This document shows, one piece after another, positions 1 to 10,402 of a DNA stretch of 64,000 bases. How positions within the stretch are numbered: position 1 is the first letter of the stretch; the number at the start of each line of letters is the position of its first letter. The stretch comes from Schizochytrium sp. TIO01 (Eukaryota; Sar; Bigyra; Thraustochytrida; Thraustochytriidae), in contig SMSO01000032.1 in the NCBI GenBank assembly GCA_004764695.1, forward strand, positions 1,138,501 through 1,202,500, written 5' to 3'. The notes beneath the pieces were generated by a model. The model was not told where the DNA came from and searched no databases. It saw only the letters and a list, made by a program, of their open reading frames with translations. The translations under genes and the position numbers were made by a program.

Positions 1-827
1 TGCACTACTAATGGTGAGAGAACGTTTTCTGCAAGTATCTCGGGACGATGTTTGGCTCGTCTCAACACATTTGGATCCAAAACCCATGATGGCCTATTCC
101 GCACAATGAACTCAAGGTGATCGAAGTTTTTAAACAAAGGATGCTGCACATGGCGCTTGACAACCTGACAACGAGTTTCATCTGATTTGCTAAGATATAA
201 TGATGGACTAGGATCCACAACTTTAACAAAGTGCTTCCGAACTGCTGAGTGTTGGCGAGACTTCTTTCTGCAGCCAACCGAACAATATGGGACCCATCTA
301 TTTTTCCTGTGCTCTAGCATGTACAAATCACCAGAAGCACAGTCCAATATCACATCTCTACGTGGGTATTCAACACGTGCAGCCATATTGTGTGCATTTA
401 TGTCGTCAATTGATCCACCCTCTCGTCCATTGATAGGATTAATATCAAGACCTCGCGCAGCGCAGAGAAACCCAAGAAATTGCGCAACACCCCCAGCACC
501 AAAGACACACTTCTTAGTAAAAAAGCACATTTTCAACAAAATATAAAGATCTTGTCCTGCTGTTTCCCATGGGAGTAAATTGGCGGAACAGCCAATGAGG
601 AATACATCTGTACGGTCGAACGCTTTGAGCCCGCTCGTTCCAGAACATTCCTGCACGTCGCTATTATAAATAAACTTCTTTATCTCTCCACTGGGAACAA
701 CTCTGACTTGCACATTTCCAGCCCCACTCGCATCAATCGCGTCTCGACACGCATTTTCAAAGGCAGCAAATTGGCGACGTTCCTCCGCCTTGCCTTCTTC
801 AAAAGCGTCTATCAATACAATTAGCAT
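1..827 (-). CDS. Unrecognised protein, partial (C-terminus off the left edge)
   Basis: The minus strand stays open from an ATG at 827 to base 1, giving 275 codons with no stop; the gene therefore continues outside the window. I read every codon. An in-frame stop at 957-959 with no ATG between makes 827 the first possible start. The protein begins MLIVLIDAFEEGKAEERRQF, followed by a mixed alpha/beta-looking region with hydrophobic strands such as DVFLIGCSANLLPW and a Gly-rich turn (VFGAGGVAQFLGF). A later segment holds a small Cys cluster (YCSVGCRKKS). No signal peptide is evident. I do not recognise the family. Composition is ordinary and globular, unlike the low-complexity reading frames nearby. 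The nearest neighbour is 3.4 kb away, so context says nothing about function. The existence of the gene is likely; the product is unknown. Confidence 0.7.
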   Translation of the reverse strand, partial: MLIVLIDAFEEGKAEERRQFAAFENACRDAIDASGAGNVQVRVVPSGEIKKFIYNSDVQECSGTSGLKAFDRTDVFLIGCSANLLPWETAGQDLYILLKMCFFTKKCVFGAGGVAQFLGFLCAARGLDINPINGREGGSIDDINAHNMAARVEYPRRDVILDCASGDLYMLEHRKNRWVPYCSVGCRKKSRQHSAVRKHFVKVVDPSPSLYLSKSDETRCQVVKRHVQHPLFKNFDHLEFIVRNRPSWVLDPNVLRRAKHRPEILAENVLSPLVV

Positions 828-3422
828 TTTGGTCCTGAACCTAAATGACTCTCTCCTACGCCTCGACTCACAGGACTCGCGCAAATGACTCGAGCGCGGC
901 ACGCACCGCCCTCGAGATTGCGGAGATGTACAAGGATCAGCGAGGATTACTTTGTATCAATGATCATACTCGGCGGATCACTCTTGAGCTTATAGTTCTC
1001 CTGCAACGACGCTGCGTGCCACATCGTGTTCACGAACCAGGGTGTGTGCTTTGTGTCTATGTAGTGTGGGGTGTGCACCCCATTCTCATTCAGCAAAATT
1101 ACTGTATTTCCTTCGTCTTAAACAAAAAAGAAAGTAGCGCTATCTTAGGTATAGGTGTCCTTTTCTTGCCGTTTTGATTGTTTGTATGCAGCCAAGTAAA
1201 CGCACGGACACCGCACGATGTATTATGTTGCTGCACAGCCTCGCAATGAATGCAACTGGAGAATCTAGTATTGCCGTTTTTAATTTCTTTTCTCTCTTTC
1301 TAAGATGTTTTTTTTATAAGAAAGAAAGCAATAGAGCAAATTCTCACTTAGTTTTCAACACCTTTCAGTAGGTTTGGCCATGACGTAAGATGAACAACAC
1401 ATGACTCTTGCTTGCCGATTCGCTATTTCGAACGTATTTACCTTTCCAGAGAATGAACTATATACCAGCAGTGTCAGCGAATGTTTCGTTTTCACCAACT
1501 CAAGCCACGATAGTACACCTTCCTTCCTTTTTAGTTCTTCAGGATAAAAAATAAAATAAAAGTAAATAAATAATAATAATAATATAATAATAATAACAAT
1601 AACAATAATAAAACTGCTACCTTGATACCTTTACTAGCCTATATAATATAATGAAAAAAAATGTGGATTAGATTGTTTTACCAGAATTTCCGCAATTATT
1701 GTGACATGACGATTGTTTCTTCGGTTGCTGCAGTTGTCCCCTTTGTGCAAAAGCGTTTAATATATATACATATATATATTTAATATATTTTAAAAGCTTT
1801 TATGACGTCTACAATCCTTGTTGCCTCGTGTTCATCTGAACCAGTAAACTTTTAGGGCCCTTTCTAGATTGCATAACATGACATGACTTAAAGTAGCTAG
1901 GCACCATCTGCTTTGGAGAATCGTACTAAGAAAGCCTGCTCCTGCTCTTCTCCTTTTGTGCACCAATACTACCTACTTACCTCCTGTATCATCATGGCAC
2001 TTCGCTTTCGATCATCCTTGCCACAATACATTTGACTGACCTGGCAGTCTTTTGAAACTTCTTCAACCAGGGCAAGCACGACAGCTTCTCAATAGGTGAA
2101 CGAATCTCCATCACATTCGCTTTCACTGATTCCCCATTTATAGCCTCCAGTTTCGTCCAATTGTGTCCAGCTTCTCACATTGGTGCACTACCTGAGACCC
2201 TGCGTCACGATTTTGCGTAGGGGCCGTAAAATCATACTCTCTGGTGTCCTCGGCATTTTCTCTTGAGAAGCCTTTGCACCGCCACCGCTGCGTTGGAATT
2301 GAAGAGAGCTGAGTTTGAGAAGCCAGCGTTTATTCTCGCAGTACTACTATTAGCACTAGTATCAGGCATACATGCTATAGATAGATTTTTATATATTTTA
2401 TTTTCGAAAACTAGTAAAAGAAGTCAATTAAAAAAGCATTGTGGTTGAAAAAGATGTTTTAGGCTCAGAAATAATCTAGGCACGCCTCTGTGTACGCATA
2501 CGAGAGTAGAAGTGCCGAAAGTATAACATTCCGCCGTGCCCGACGCCGCTCTTATCTATGCTCAAGAATGTCCATATCCGAATGCGAATTTATCGTATAG
2601 TATGGTGAAACCAATTTGCTACAAATCAAGCACAATAGAAAAAACAAATCAAATAAAATATGTATAGAGGTGTGATACGCGTCTTGATTAGTTTTTCAAC
2701 TCCTTGAAGCAGGATAAATCTCTCTTCTTCCCAGTCGCTCTGTTTTCTTTGTTAAGGCCTACCGCGTTTCCAATATCGTATCACCAGATTTTAAGTTGCA
2801 GTACGCCTTGTCATATCATTCATTCAAAAATAGTCGTCAGAAATATTTAAGGCCAGCAACACCATCTATTAAGAACTCAAATGCGTTTACACATCAGCGA
2901 AGTGGGTGGCCAAATACTATGTAATTGAACGCTTATTCTTCACGCGCGCAGTCCTACAGCAAATTTGTCCCGTTATGTTTTGGCCAAACTCGCCTCCGCG
3001 CTGTCCTCCAGAGAGAGACGTGAAGAGCACAGCGCCTAAGGAGACCCTCTTAACCTATTCTTAAGATTCCCTTAGGACCCCGAAGAGAAGTTTCCGCTCT
3101 CTGTAGTAGGTGCTACTACCTACCTACGTATTACACTGCACATGCGCTTTTCCCCCATTCTAGCACAAAGGGAAGAAGAACTTGACGCAGCTCGAAGAAA
3201 TACTTGACTTGACTGCTTCATGCGGTTGCTTGATCGACTGATTTCTGGCTGACAAGCTGCTCGCAGGCCGACCAGAGCCTCCTAAGGCAGTTTTGGATAT
3301 ACAAGTCCACTGTCTTTTTGCGGGTTGACTCCAAAGTAAGGCTGAGTAAACTCGCCAAGGCAACGGGTCGAGAGTCGTACGTAGCATGATAGAGGTCCTA
3401 TCGTTACTCGCAGTTAGGTTGT

Positions 3423-3423
<1 letters not shown>

Positions 3424-3484
<61 letters not shown>

Positions 3485-3486
3485 AA
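3424..3486. repeat. GAAA/GAGAAA polypurine microsatellite
   Basis: About 63 bp of alternating GAGAAA and GAAA units, purine-only on the plus strand. Confidence 0.9.
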
Positions 3487-3838
3487 TGCCTTCTTTTCTC
3501 CCCTTTTGGTATCATAATCGGAAAGAAATGAGGAGTATAAAACGCAGAGTGTGCTCTGAGAAAGGATATTTGAGGTTCTTCTCTTCAGTTTCATATGCAT
3601 ACACCTGCCTTGCACAACAGGCGGTAGAAAACCCTGCTTTCGCGCAGAGACTTGGCGCCTGACTCGCTTGTTTAGCTTTCTTTTGGGAAAGGAGAAGAAG
3701 ATACTACAACTTGAATGCGAAGAAAAATGATGAGAAAGGAATCGACACTTGAAAAGGTCACTCGAACTCCTTATCTCCAAAGGACGGTCGGTCCTCACGG
3801 AGCACACAATCTTCACTCACCCTCGTGAATTAAAGCAA

Positions 3839-3840
<2 letters not shown>

Positions 3841-3873
<33 letters not shown>

Positions 3874-3889
3874 ATAAACAAACAAACAG
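3841..3889. repeat. CAAG microsatellite grading into CAAA
   Basis: About seven AGCA units followed by AACA/ATAA variants; a simple tetranucleotide array that decays at its right end. Confidence 0.9.
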
Positions 3890-4276
3890 ACATACAAGCA
3901 TACAAAGAAAGCAGCATACTTTTGGCTTTGCCGCTCGTGCTCGCGAGCTACGATCAGGCGTGGATAGAGGAAAGAGTATAGATCAGTGAGTCAGTCAGGC
4001 AGCCGAAGGCCGAAGATCGTTCCACCTGCTACATCGCTCTACTGGGGATTAACATGGAGATTGGAAAGAGCAGAAAGTGGAACAAGAACACAAGACGGAG
4101 AATACTATGATTTATGAAGAAAAGAAAGAAAGAGAGAATGCTGAGGTGCCTAATAGTAGATAGATGAAGAGATATCTGAAGAAGATTGATGCGCAGGTAG
4201 AAGAATATTTGATTAAAAGAGATACAGAAAGAGCGAACGAAGGCTGGCAAAGTCAGAACAGAGCCTTCGCGGCGGC

Positions 4277-6577
4277 ATGGCGGACGGCGCGGGCGCGGGC
4301 GGAGGCGGCGGGGGATCAGCATCGGATGGAGATGTGGGCGAGGTAGCGGCTTCAGGTGCCGTTATTGGCCTGGCCGCGCAGGCGCTCGCCGCCGATGGCC
4401 CCGACGGCACAGAAAGCCATGATGACGAGAGTCATAACGAGAGCCTTGACGGCCAGCTTGAAGGCCAAGGCGCGGCAGGAGCCCAGAAAGCTCAGCAAAA
4501 TAATGATGGAAATGAAGGCGATCAAGAATCATCAAGAACCCTTGAAGACTCCACAGATGTACAAGAGGACAACGCGAGTCCGGAGGAAAGGAGAAAAGGC
4601 TTCATTCATAGGCGGAAACCAAGTTGGCTGAACGAATCGCATCCTTCGTTTGTTTGGGGAGACCAGCAAACCCGAAAACAGATTCGTGAGGAGTTCCATC
4701 GTGCCAATGATGAGCTTGGAGGCTCTTCCAAGGACCTTCGCGAGGATGATGATGAGTCTGGAGACGATGAGGACGACGAAGTTGATGACGCCGATCTTAA
4801 CTATGGTGTGGACCCTGGATTTGCTGACCTTGATGAGGAACTACGCGTCGTTGAGGGCATGATTTCTGAGCACACAAAGCTGGCTGAGGTTGAAGTTGAT
4901 GATGAAAGTGAGTCTTCCAGTGATGAGGACGAAGGCGAACAGGGAGCTGCCAAGCATAGCCCACGTCCACCTCGTAGAATCAATCTGCCGCCTCCAGCGA
5001 AGAGCAACATTGCCAAGGCACTCGAAGCTCAGAAAAAGTCATCTTCGTTAGGTCGCTCCCTTGCTCCACAGGATCAGAAATCATCACGCTCAGATCGGAG
5101 CTCTATCCTTCCATTAGTAGTCAAATCCATTGATACTGTAACCGACACGGATGCTACATCGGGCGCTGCTTCAAGTGCTCATCCACCCTCCCCACCACAT
5201 AAAACTACCGAAAATTCTGTCAACCCTTCATTGAGTAGCGAAAATCAGGAGCAAAAGCAGAAGCAACAAGTTGAGTCCAACACCACTTCTGAAGCTGCAA
5301 ATGAAGTGTCCTTATCAACATCAAAAACACTCGAAGTGAAGGACTCTGCAAAAAGTGATTCGAAGGCCCTAGATATAGCACCTAGCGAAGTGAAAGCAAA
5401 AGATACTGCCACTGCCACGGCAGATGTTGACGTAGCTTCTTCCTCAACTCCATCGACTGTTGAGGCGGGCTCTGATGCTGTAAAAGATGCTTTTCAAAAG
5501 CTTAAGCTCGATGGCAAAGAGACTGAGCCTAGCGACGGAGTTCCTTCAGAGGGTGTATCTAACAACAAGTCTGTGGCTGCAGGTTCCAGCTCCTCTGCAA
5601 CCATCCCAACCGTTGTTTCCAGCGACGGGGAGGATATGTCTGTCGCGTCGTCTGCGGCGTCTCCGCAATCCCGACCAGCGTTGAGCAGTCCAAGCCTCGC
5701 CTCTGTGAAGTCAGCACCCAAACCTCGAAAAAAGCGAGTCCGCTTGGTAGAATTGCCAGATTATTTAGCAATGATCGCTCGCGAACACAAACAACAGTTG
5801 TTGGAAAAACAGCGATTAGAGCTGGCTAAAGCAGCCGAAGCCGTAAATCGTCGCGAAGCTGAGTCAAGTGGAGGAGTTAAAGCTCGTGCACCCCGCTCGG
5901 AAATTATGATTCGTCGCGGTTACCTTGACCGTCTTGGTATCGGTGGAGATTCGGCACCTGTGTCTCAACTCCAGGCCTCTGGAGTAGGACCGAAGGGATT
6001 TGACATGGGAATCAATGCTCGTCGTGCTGCCATTGCTTCTGCACGTACCCGCCGGAAACCTCCTTCAATGCGAGTCCAACTGCGAGAGGCTCCATCGTCA
6101 TCCAGGGGCAAGGGATTCTTCAAAAAACTTGCATCGTGGATCGCCTCGGATGATGGCTCGTCTTCATCTGATGCCTTTGCCGGTGCGGGTGCCTCAGGTG
6201 GTCTTACGCAGATTTCATCGTCCTTGGATTCAATGAGTAGCGCTGGAAGTGGTAGCCCAGCGCTTGGCCCCAAGGGCCTTTCTGCGAACCGCCCACGGCA
6301 TGTGAACTTTAAAGATTCAGCAGATGTTTATTTCATCCCAGCACGCTCCGACTACCCTGCTAAGGTGAAACATGCTATTTGGCACTCACGCGCCGAGTTT
6401 GTGGAAATGGTCATGTCGAATATGGATCAAGTAGAGTTGGAGCTCCAACAGGAAGCAGAGAATCAACGGCGGATCCAGGATCTCAAGGATAATCCTCCGC
6501 CCAGCTTTTCGTCCAAGTCTCGTACTCAGAAAGATAAGTCCAAAGATGTACATGCTGAAGGAAATAGTCCTGCATAA
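4277..6577 (+). CDS. Acidic disordered protein with a PP1-docking-like motif
   Basis: An intronless gene for 766 residues starting at ATG 4277. The N-terminus is Gly/Ala-rich, followed by acidic stretches (about residues 150-230, runs such as DDDESGDDEDDEVDD) and long Ser/Thr-rich disordered sequence. A basic patch (KPRKKRVRLVELPDYL) leads into a short predicted coiled coil (AREHKQQLLEKQRLELAKAA). Near the C-terminus, residues 674-678 read RHVNF, which fits the RVxF docking consensus of protein phosphatase 1. Five residues later comes VYFIP (684-688), fitting the second hydrophobic docking motif as spaced in GADD34/CReP-type PP1 regulators. An Ala/Trp/Arg/Phe-containing helix follows (AIWHSRAEFVEMV). 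What I see is the motif pair and spacing. The inference is a PP1 regulatory subunit. No enzyme domain is visible and I cannot name an orthologue. Confidence 0.85.
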   Translation: MADGAGAGGGGGGSASDGDVGEVAASGAVIGLAAQALAADGPDGTESHDDESHNESLDGQLEGQGAAGAQKAQQNNDGNEGDQESSRTLEDSTDVQEDNASPEERRKGFIHRRKPSWLNESHPSFVWGDQQTRKQIREEFHRANDELGGSSKDLREDDDESGDDEDDEVDDADLNYGVDPGFADLDEELRVVEGMISEHTKLAEVEVDDESESSSDEDEGEQGAAKHSPRPPRRINLPPPAKSNIAKALEAQKKSSSLGRSLAPQDQKSSRSDRSSILPLVVKSIDTVTDTDATSGAASSAHPPSPPHKTTENSVNPSLSSENQEQKQKQQVESNTTSEAANEVSLSTSKTLEVKDSAKSDSKALDIAPSEVKAKDTATATADVDVASSSTPSTVEAGSDAVKDAFQKLKLDGKETEPSDGVPSEGVSNNKSVAAGSSSSATIPTVVSSDGEDMSVASSAASPQSRPALSSPSLASVKSAPKPRKKRVRLVELPDYLAMIAREHKQQLLEKQRLELAKAAEAVNRREAESSGGVKARAPRSEIMIRRGYLDRLGIGGDSAPVSQLQASGVGPKGFDMGINARRAAIASARTRRKPPSMRVQLREAPSSSRGKGFFKKLASWIASDDGSSSSDAFAGAGASGGLTQISSSLDSMSSAGSGSPALGPKGLSANRPRHVNFKDSADVYFIPARSDYPAKVKHAIWHSRAEFVEMVMSNMDQVELELQQEAENQRRIQDLKDNPPPSFSSKSRTQKDKSKDVHAEGNSPA

Positions 6578-7123
6578 AACCAACACCTTTTCCTTCTTCA
6601 AAACCTATTATCAAAGTTTTTCTTTGTTGATCTAGTGTAAGCTCAATAATACAATTGTGGGCTTATTACTTTGAGATCTTCTTTTCACTCAGTCGTACAT
6701 AGCAAATAAACAAAATTAAAAAAAAAATGAAATTTGAATCTCCTTTATCGCTCAAGAGCAGGATCTCTAACTTATTGACTTAAGATTGATCCACGTTGTT
6801 ACTAGTTTTCCTTTTCTTTTTCAGCATGCTCAAACACTAGAGTAGGTATACTTAGCAGACTTATTTTTTTCTTACTTTCAGCTGCTGTCTGGCAGTGTGG
6901 AATTTTCCGCAGTATGGATGAAGGGGGCTTTCAGACCTTGAACCCTCCTCCGAGAATTGCTGTTGAAGGATACCGTATGTTCTGCTCGTTGTTTCTGACT
7001 CTTTTTTTCTTTTCTTTTTCTACACAATGCATGGTTTTCAGATATTATCAAGTTGTAATATATTTCTTACTTTCAACAGTATATAAAAAGAGGAAGAAGA
7101 GTGTTCACATGTAAATGCAACCC
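6578..7123. other. Convergent 3' spacer
   Basis: AT-rich sequence between the plus-strand 766-residue gene and the minus-strand hydrolase gene. It should hold both 3' untranslated regions. I see no gene. Confidence 0.6.
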
Positions 7124-8630
7124 TTACAGTTTACTTTGTGACTCTTCTTTGGGGTGATCGATAAGAGTACTGTATACGATGTTGCTAAATAGAGTACGCA
7201 ATGGCATCTTGATTTCATCGAGCTGAAGCACCTGAGTGAAGAACATTGCGAACATATCTTCCTTCGGGTCGCAGAAAAATATTGTACTAGCTGCTCCAGA
7301 CCAGTAAAATTGTCCGAGACTAGCTTGTAAACCAGCCAAGGTTGGATCCATATGGATGGCAAAGCCGAGTCCAAAGCCGAGACCCGGATGGCCAATATAC
7401 CGGTTACTCGGAAGTAGCAAGTTCGTACACATCCTTGTTCCCCGGGAGATGATTGCGAATAGCAAACTCAAATGTTTTTCTTCCAAGAAGGCGTTTACCA
7501 TCAAGCTCGCCCATGTTCATACAAAATTGACAGAAGCGTGCATAGTCACGAAAGGTAGAGACTAGCCCACCACCGCCAGACAGAATGTTTTTCTTCTTCG
7601 TATATTCTCCCCACTTATCATGCATTGGGGTCATGTCAAAGCGAGTGCGATCTGGCTTCTCAACATGAAGAGAGACAAGACGACCATAATTTACCTCATC
7701 CAGTTGGAATGTAGTATCACGCATGTCAAGGGGTCCGAAAATCCGCTCTTGGAAAAATTCATCCAAGGTTTGACCCGAGATAACCTCCACAATTCGGCCA
7801 ACAACATCTGTGGCAAGGCTATAATTATATTTCTCCCCAGGCTGGCAACACAAAGGCAGTTCTGCAAGTCGGTCAACAAGCATTTCCAAAGTCTCATTCT
7901 TTTTCAAACCTACCCGAGCTGAATCGCGATAAAGAGAGTCCACAGGGTTCTCTGGGTCCAAGTAGAACCCGTAAGAAAGACCCGCCATGTGTGTTAGCAG
8001 ATGGCGAATACGGATCTCTCTTTTGCACGGGAGAAGCTCTCCACCTTTTTTCTCAAGGACCCGAAGGTTTTGCTTCTTCCACTTGGGTCCAAGATAAAGG
8101 TGCGCAGGCTCTTCAAGGGTTACTTTGCCTTCCTCAAGGAGCATCAATAAGGCAACCGAAGTGATTGGCTTTGTCATTGAGTAAATACGGAAGATAGAAT
8201 CATGCTCCAGGGGGGTGCCCTTCTCGGTCAAAGCATGACCAGTGCCCTTGTAATACACGACTTTCCCCTTCCGTGACACCAGAGCTCCAGCCATAGGAAA
8301 GTCATGGCCGAGTGCAGCATCAACGGTGTGCTCAAGAAAGTTGTCAATACGCTTCAGTGCTGGGCTGGAGATACCAACTGATTCAGGACTCTCTGCCCAA
8401 GGAAGGCCAACATCTTTGCCGGTAAAGTCGAAGATCCCGTCCTTGCTCATCTTCTGCACCTGTCCTTTACTGTTAGACTCTTGGTATAACCCTAGTTCCG
8501 GGTTTGTTGTTGTGCTCAGAGAACGGAAAACTGCTTTCAAAGTAGTGGGTTGGGTCTGGTTTGTACCTTGCCTGTGCGAGAGTATTGCTAGTTCTCGTCC
8601 AGATGCAAGGGTTTTTGCCAGACTCCTCAT
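7124..8630 (-). CDS. Beta-lactamase-fold serine hydrolase, frameshifted near the C-terminus
   Basis: Member of the beta-lactamase/class C esterase family (PF00144 type). The ATG at 8630 opens 408 codons. The N-terminal 60 residues are Ser/Thr/Arg-rich (FRSLSTTT) and could be a mitochondrial presequence; the neighbouring paralogue lacks them. The catalytic SxxK is SMTK at residues 151-154. A YNYS segment supplies the likely active-site Tyr. The frame meets TAA at 7406-7404, directly after a segment matching LPGNKDxxELxT of the paralogue. The missing C-terminus (PGLGFGLGFA, FYWSGAA, DPKEDM) continues in another frame to 7124. The gap measures 25 bp where the paralogue implies 27, so two bases appear lost (or one gained). 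It is too short for an intron. This is either a sequencing error or a decaying duplicate. Substrate unknown. Confidence 0.8.
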
Positions 8631-9094
8631 CTGTGAACTCCTTAGCTCACTTCGACGGGTCTGTTCTTTATTGAATTCGTCTCTAGGTTATAGAGGTAGG
8701 TACTAAGTATCTGTCGTGTAACCAGGCTAGACACGACAAAGTAGTCTAGTCCGCCACTTGGCAGATTTCCTTCCGCACTCTGAAGACGCCTACATAGTAG
8801 ATACATATGGACCTACTAAAGACGCCAAACCTCTTGGCGATCTTTTTTATTTCTTCTTTTATAGTACTATACGCCTAATTATAATTAAAGAAACAAAAAC
8901 GCTCTTTCAAAAAAAAAAAAAAGGTTCGCTGGAGTATTATCGCAGGGACGGAAAGAGACAGTGAATGGACCAATGACGCACTTTATAAATCTCAAGAGAT
9001 TCGTTCTCATCATGAGTGCGTGAAGTTATTTGATACTTGCGTGTGGGTACGCAGGAGCCAAATGCAATGTCGAATGGAAACTTGCTTCATATTT
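8631..9094. other. Spacer between the tandem hydrolase genes
   Basis: Promoter-side DNA of the downstream hydrolase gene and 3' region of the upstream one. It contains a short poly-A run near 8910-8923. No gene seen. Confidence 0.6.
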
Positions 9095-10402
9095 TTATAG
9101 TTTAGGAGGAGAAATGATCGTTCCGTAGACAATATTGCTAAATAGCGTGCGCAAAGGAACGCGAGTCTCGTCGAGGCTCAAAACCTGTGTGAAGTACATG
9201 ACCAACATGTCTTCCTTTGGATCACAAAGGAAAATAGTGTTGGCTGCGCCTGACCAATAGAATTGACCAATGCTAGATTGCAAGCCGCTTAATGTCGGGT
9301 CTTGTTGAACAGCAAAACCAAGTCCAAAACCAAGACCAGGTTTGGCTAACGCGGAGGCATAGCCTGGAGTGGTGAGTTCTTGAAGATCCTTATTGCCCGG
9401 CAAATGATTCTGCACAGCCAACTCAAACGTCTTGCGTCCGAGCAGACGCTGTCCATCCAGCTCGCCCTTATTGAGGCAAAATTGGGCAAATCTCGCGTAA
9501 TCCCGGAATGTTGAAACCAAACCGTGACCTGCATGAATAATATTTTTTCGCTTGGTGTAATCTCCAGACTTGTTCTGAATTTCAGTCATATCGAACCTAC
9601 TTCCATCTGGACGCTCACAATGGAGGCTCACAAGTTCTTCACGAGTCTCGTCATCCATTTGAAACATCGTGTGACGCATGTCAAGAGGTTCAAAAACCCG
9701 GATTCGAAGAAACTCTGGTAGAGTCTGCCCTGAAATTACCTCAATAACGCGTCCCAGGAGCTCTACGTGATAACCATAGTTGAACTTCGCCCCAGGTTGG
9801 CAACAAAGAGGAAGGGTGGACAGTCGGTCTACAAGCATCTCCAGCGTCTCGTTCAAATGAGCAGCTTCGCGATCCGACTCGCGGTAAATAGGGTCCACCG
9901 CATTCTCTGGGCTCAGCATAAACCCATACGAAAGACCACCAGTATGCGTAAACAAATGTCGCATAGTGATATCTTGCTTGCAGGCAACAGGTTCTGTGCC
10001 TTCGACTTCAAGTACGCGCAAGTTCTCCTTTTTCCATTTGGACCCAAGATACAAATGGGCAGGTTGATCCAAGGTCAGCTTTCCTTCCTCCATGAGCAAA
10101 AGAAGAGCAAGGGAGGTGATTGGCTTTGTCATTGAATATATGCGAAAGCAAGAGTCAGGTTCGAGGGGCGTCCCCTTTTCAGTCGAGGCATGACCAGTAC
10201 CTTTATAGTATACCACCTTGCCATGCCTTGCAACCAAAGCTCCGGCCATGGGAAAAGCATATCCATCGGTCTTATTTACGGAGTACTCAAGGAAGGCATC
10301 AATTCGTTGAAGGGCCGATGAACAAATCCCTACAGACTCTGGGCTCTCTGCCCAAGGCAATCCGACGTCTTCTCCAGTCCAATCTAATGCCATACTTGAC
10401 AT
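9095..10402 (-). CDS. Beta-lactamase-fold serine hydrolase, intact paralogue
   Basis: Intact 435-residue member of the beta-lactamase-related serine hydrolase family. The open frame extends six codons further to a TTG with a TAG immediately upstream, so I take the first ATG at 10402 (MSSMALDWTGEDVGLPWAES). The SxxK catalytic motif is SMTK at residues 90-93. The Tyr motif lies in FNYGYHVE (Tyr near 209). The C-terminus holds GLGFGLGFAV and FYWSGAAN, giving the usual fold length. Such proteins are esterases, peptidases or D-amino-acid-handling enzymes; the sequence alone does not say which. It is closely similar to the gene 460 bp downstream, in the same orientation, so the two are a recent tandem duplication. 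No presequence is seen here, so the copies may occupy different compartments. Confidence 0.92.
   Translation of the reverse strand: MSSMALDWTGEDVGLPWAESPESVGICSSALQRIDAFLEYSVNKTDGYAFPMAGALVARHGKVVYYKGTGHASTEKGTPLEPDSCFRIYSMTKPITSLALLLLMEEGKLTLDQPAHLYLGSKWKKENLRVLEVEGTEPVACKQDITMRHLFTHTGGLSYGFMLSPENAVDPIYRESDREAAHLNETLEMLVDRLSTLPLCCQPGAKFNYGYHVELLGRVIEVISGQTLPEFLRIRVFEPLDMRHTMFQMDDETREELVSLHCERPDGSRFDMTEIQNKSGDYTKRKNIIHAGHGLVSTFRDYARFAQFCLNKGELDGQRLLGRKTFELAVQNHLPGNKDLQELTTPGYASALAKPGLGFGLGFAVQQDPTLSGLQSSIGQFYWSGAANTIFLCDPKEDMLVMYFTQVLSLDETRVPLRTLFSNIVYGTIISPPKL

Larger units (their letters stand above)
828..4276. other. Spacer without a convincing gene
   Basis: Open frames here are short or run through low-complexity DNA. 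One example is a minus-strand frame at 3160-3816 that reads through a GAAA repeat and yields Phe/Leu/Ser repeats. The stretch holds an AT-rich tract of A/T plus TAA/TAATAA units at about 1545-1612, an ATATAT-type block near 1759-1790, a GAAA/GA repeat at 3424-3486 and a CAAG repeat at 3841-3889. The first 100 bases or so above 827 should contain the promoter of the left-edge gene. I see no tRNA or rRNA. Confidence 0.6.

Noticed and set aside
845-1177. 110-codon plus-strand frame next to the left-edge gene
   Set aside because: Overlaps the promoter side of the real minus-strand gene, and its second half is AT-rich with no domain or codon pattern to support it.
3160-3816. 218-codon minus-strand frame
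   Set aside because: It runs through the GAAA microsatellite and yields Phe/Leu/Ser repeats; no domain.
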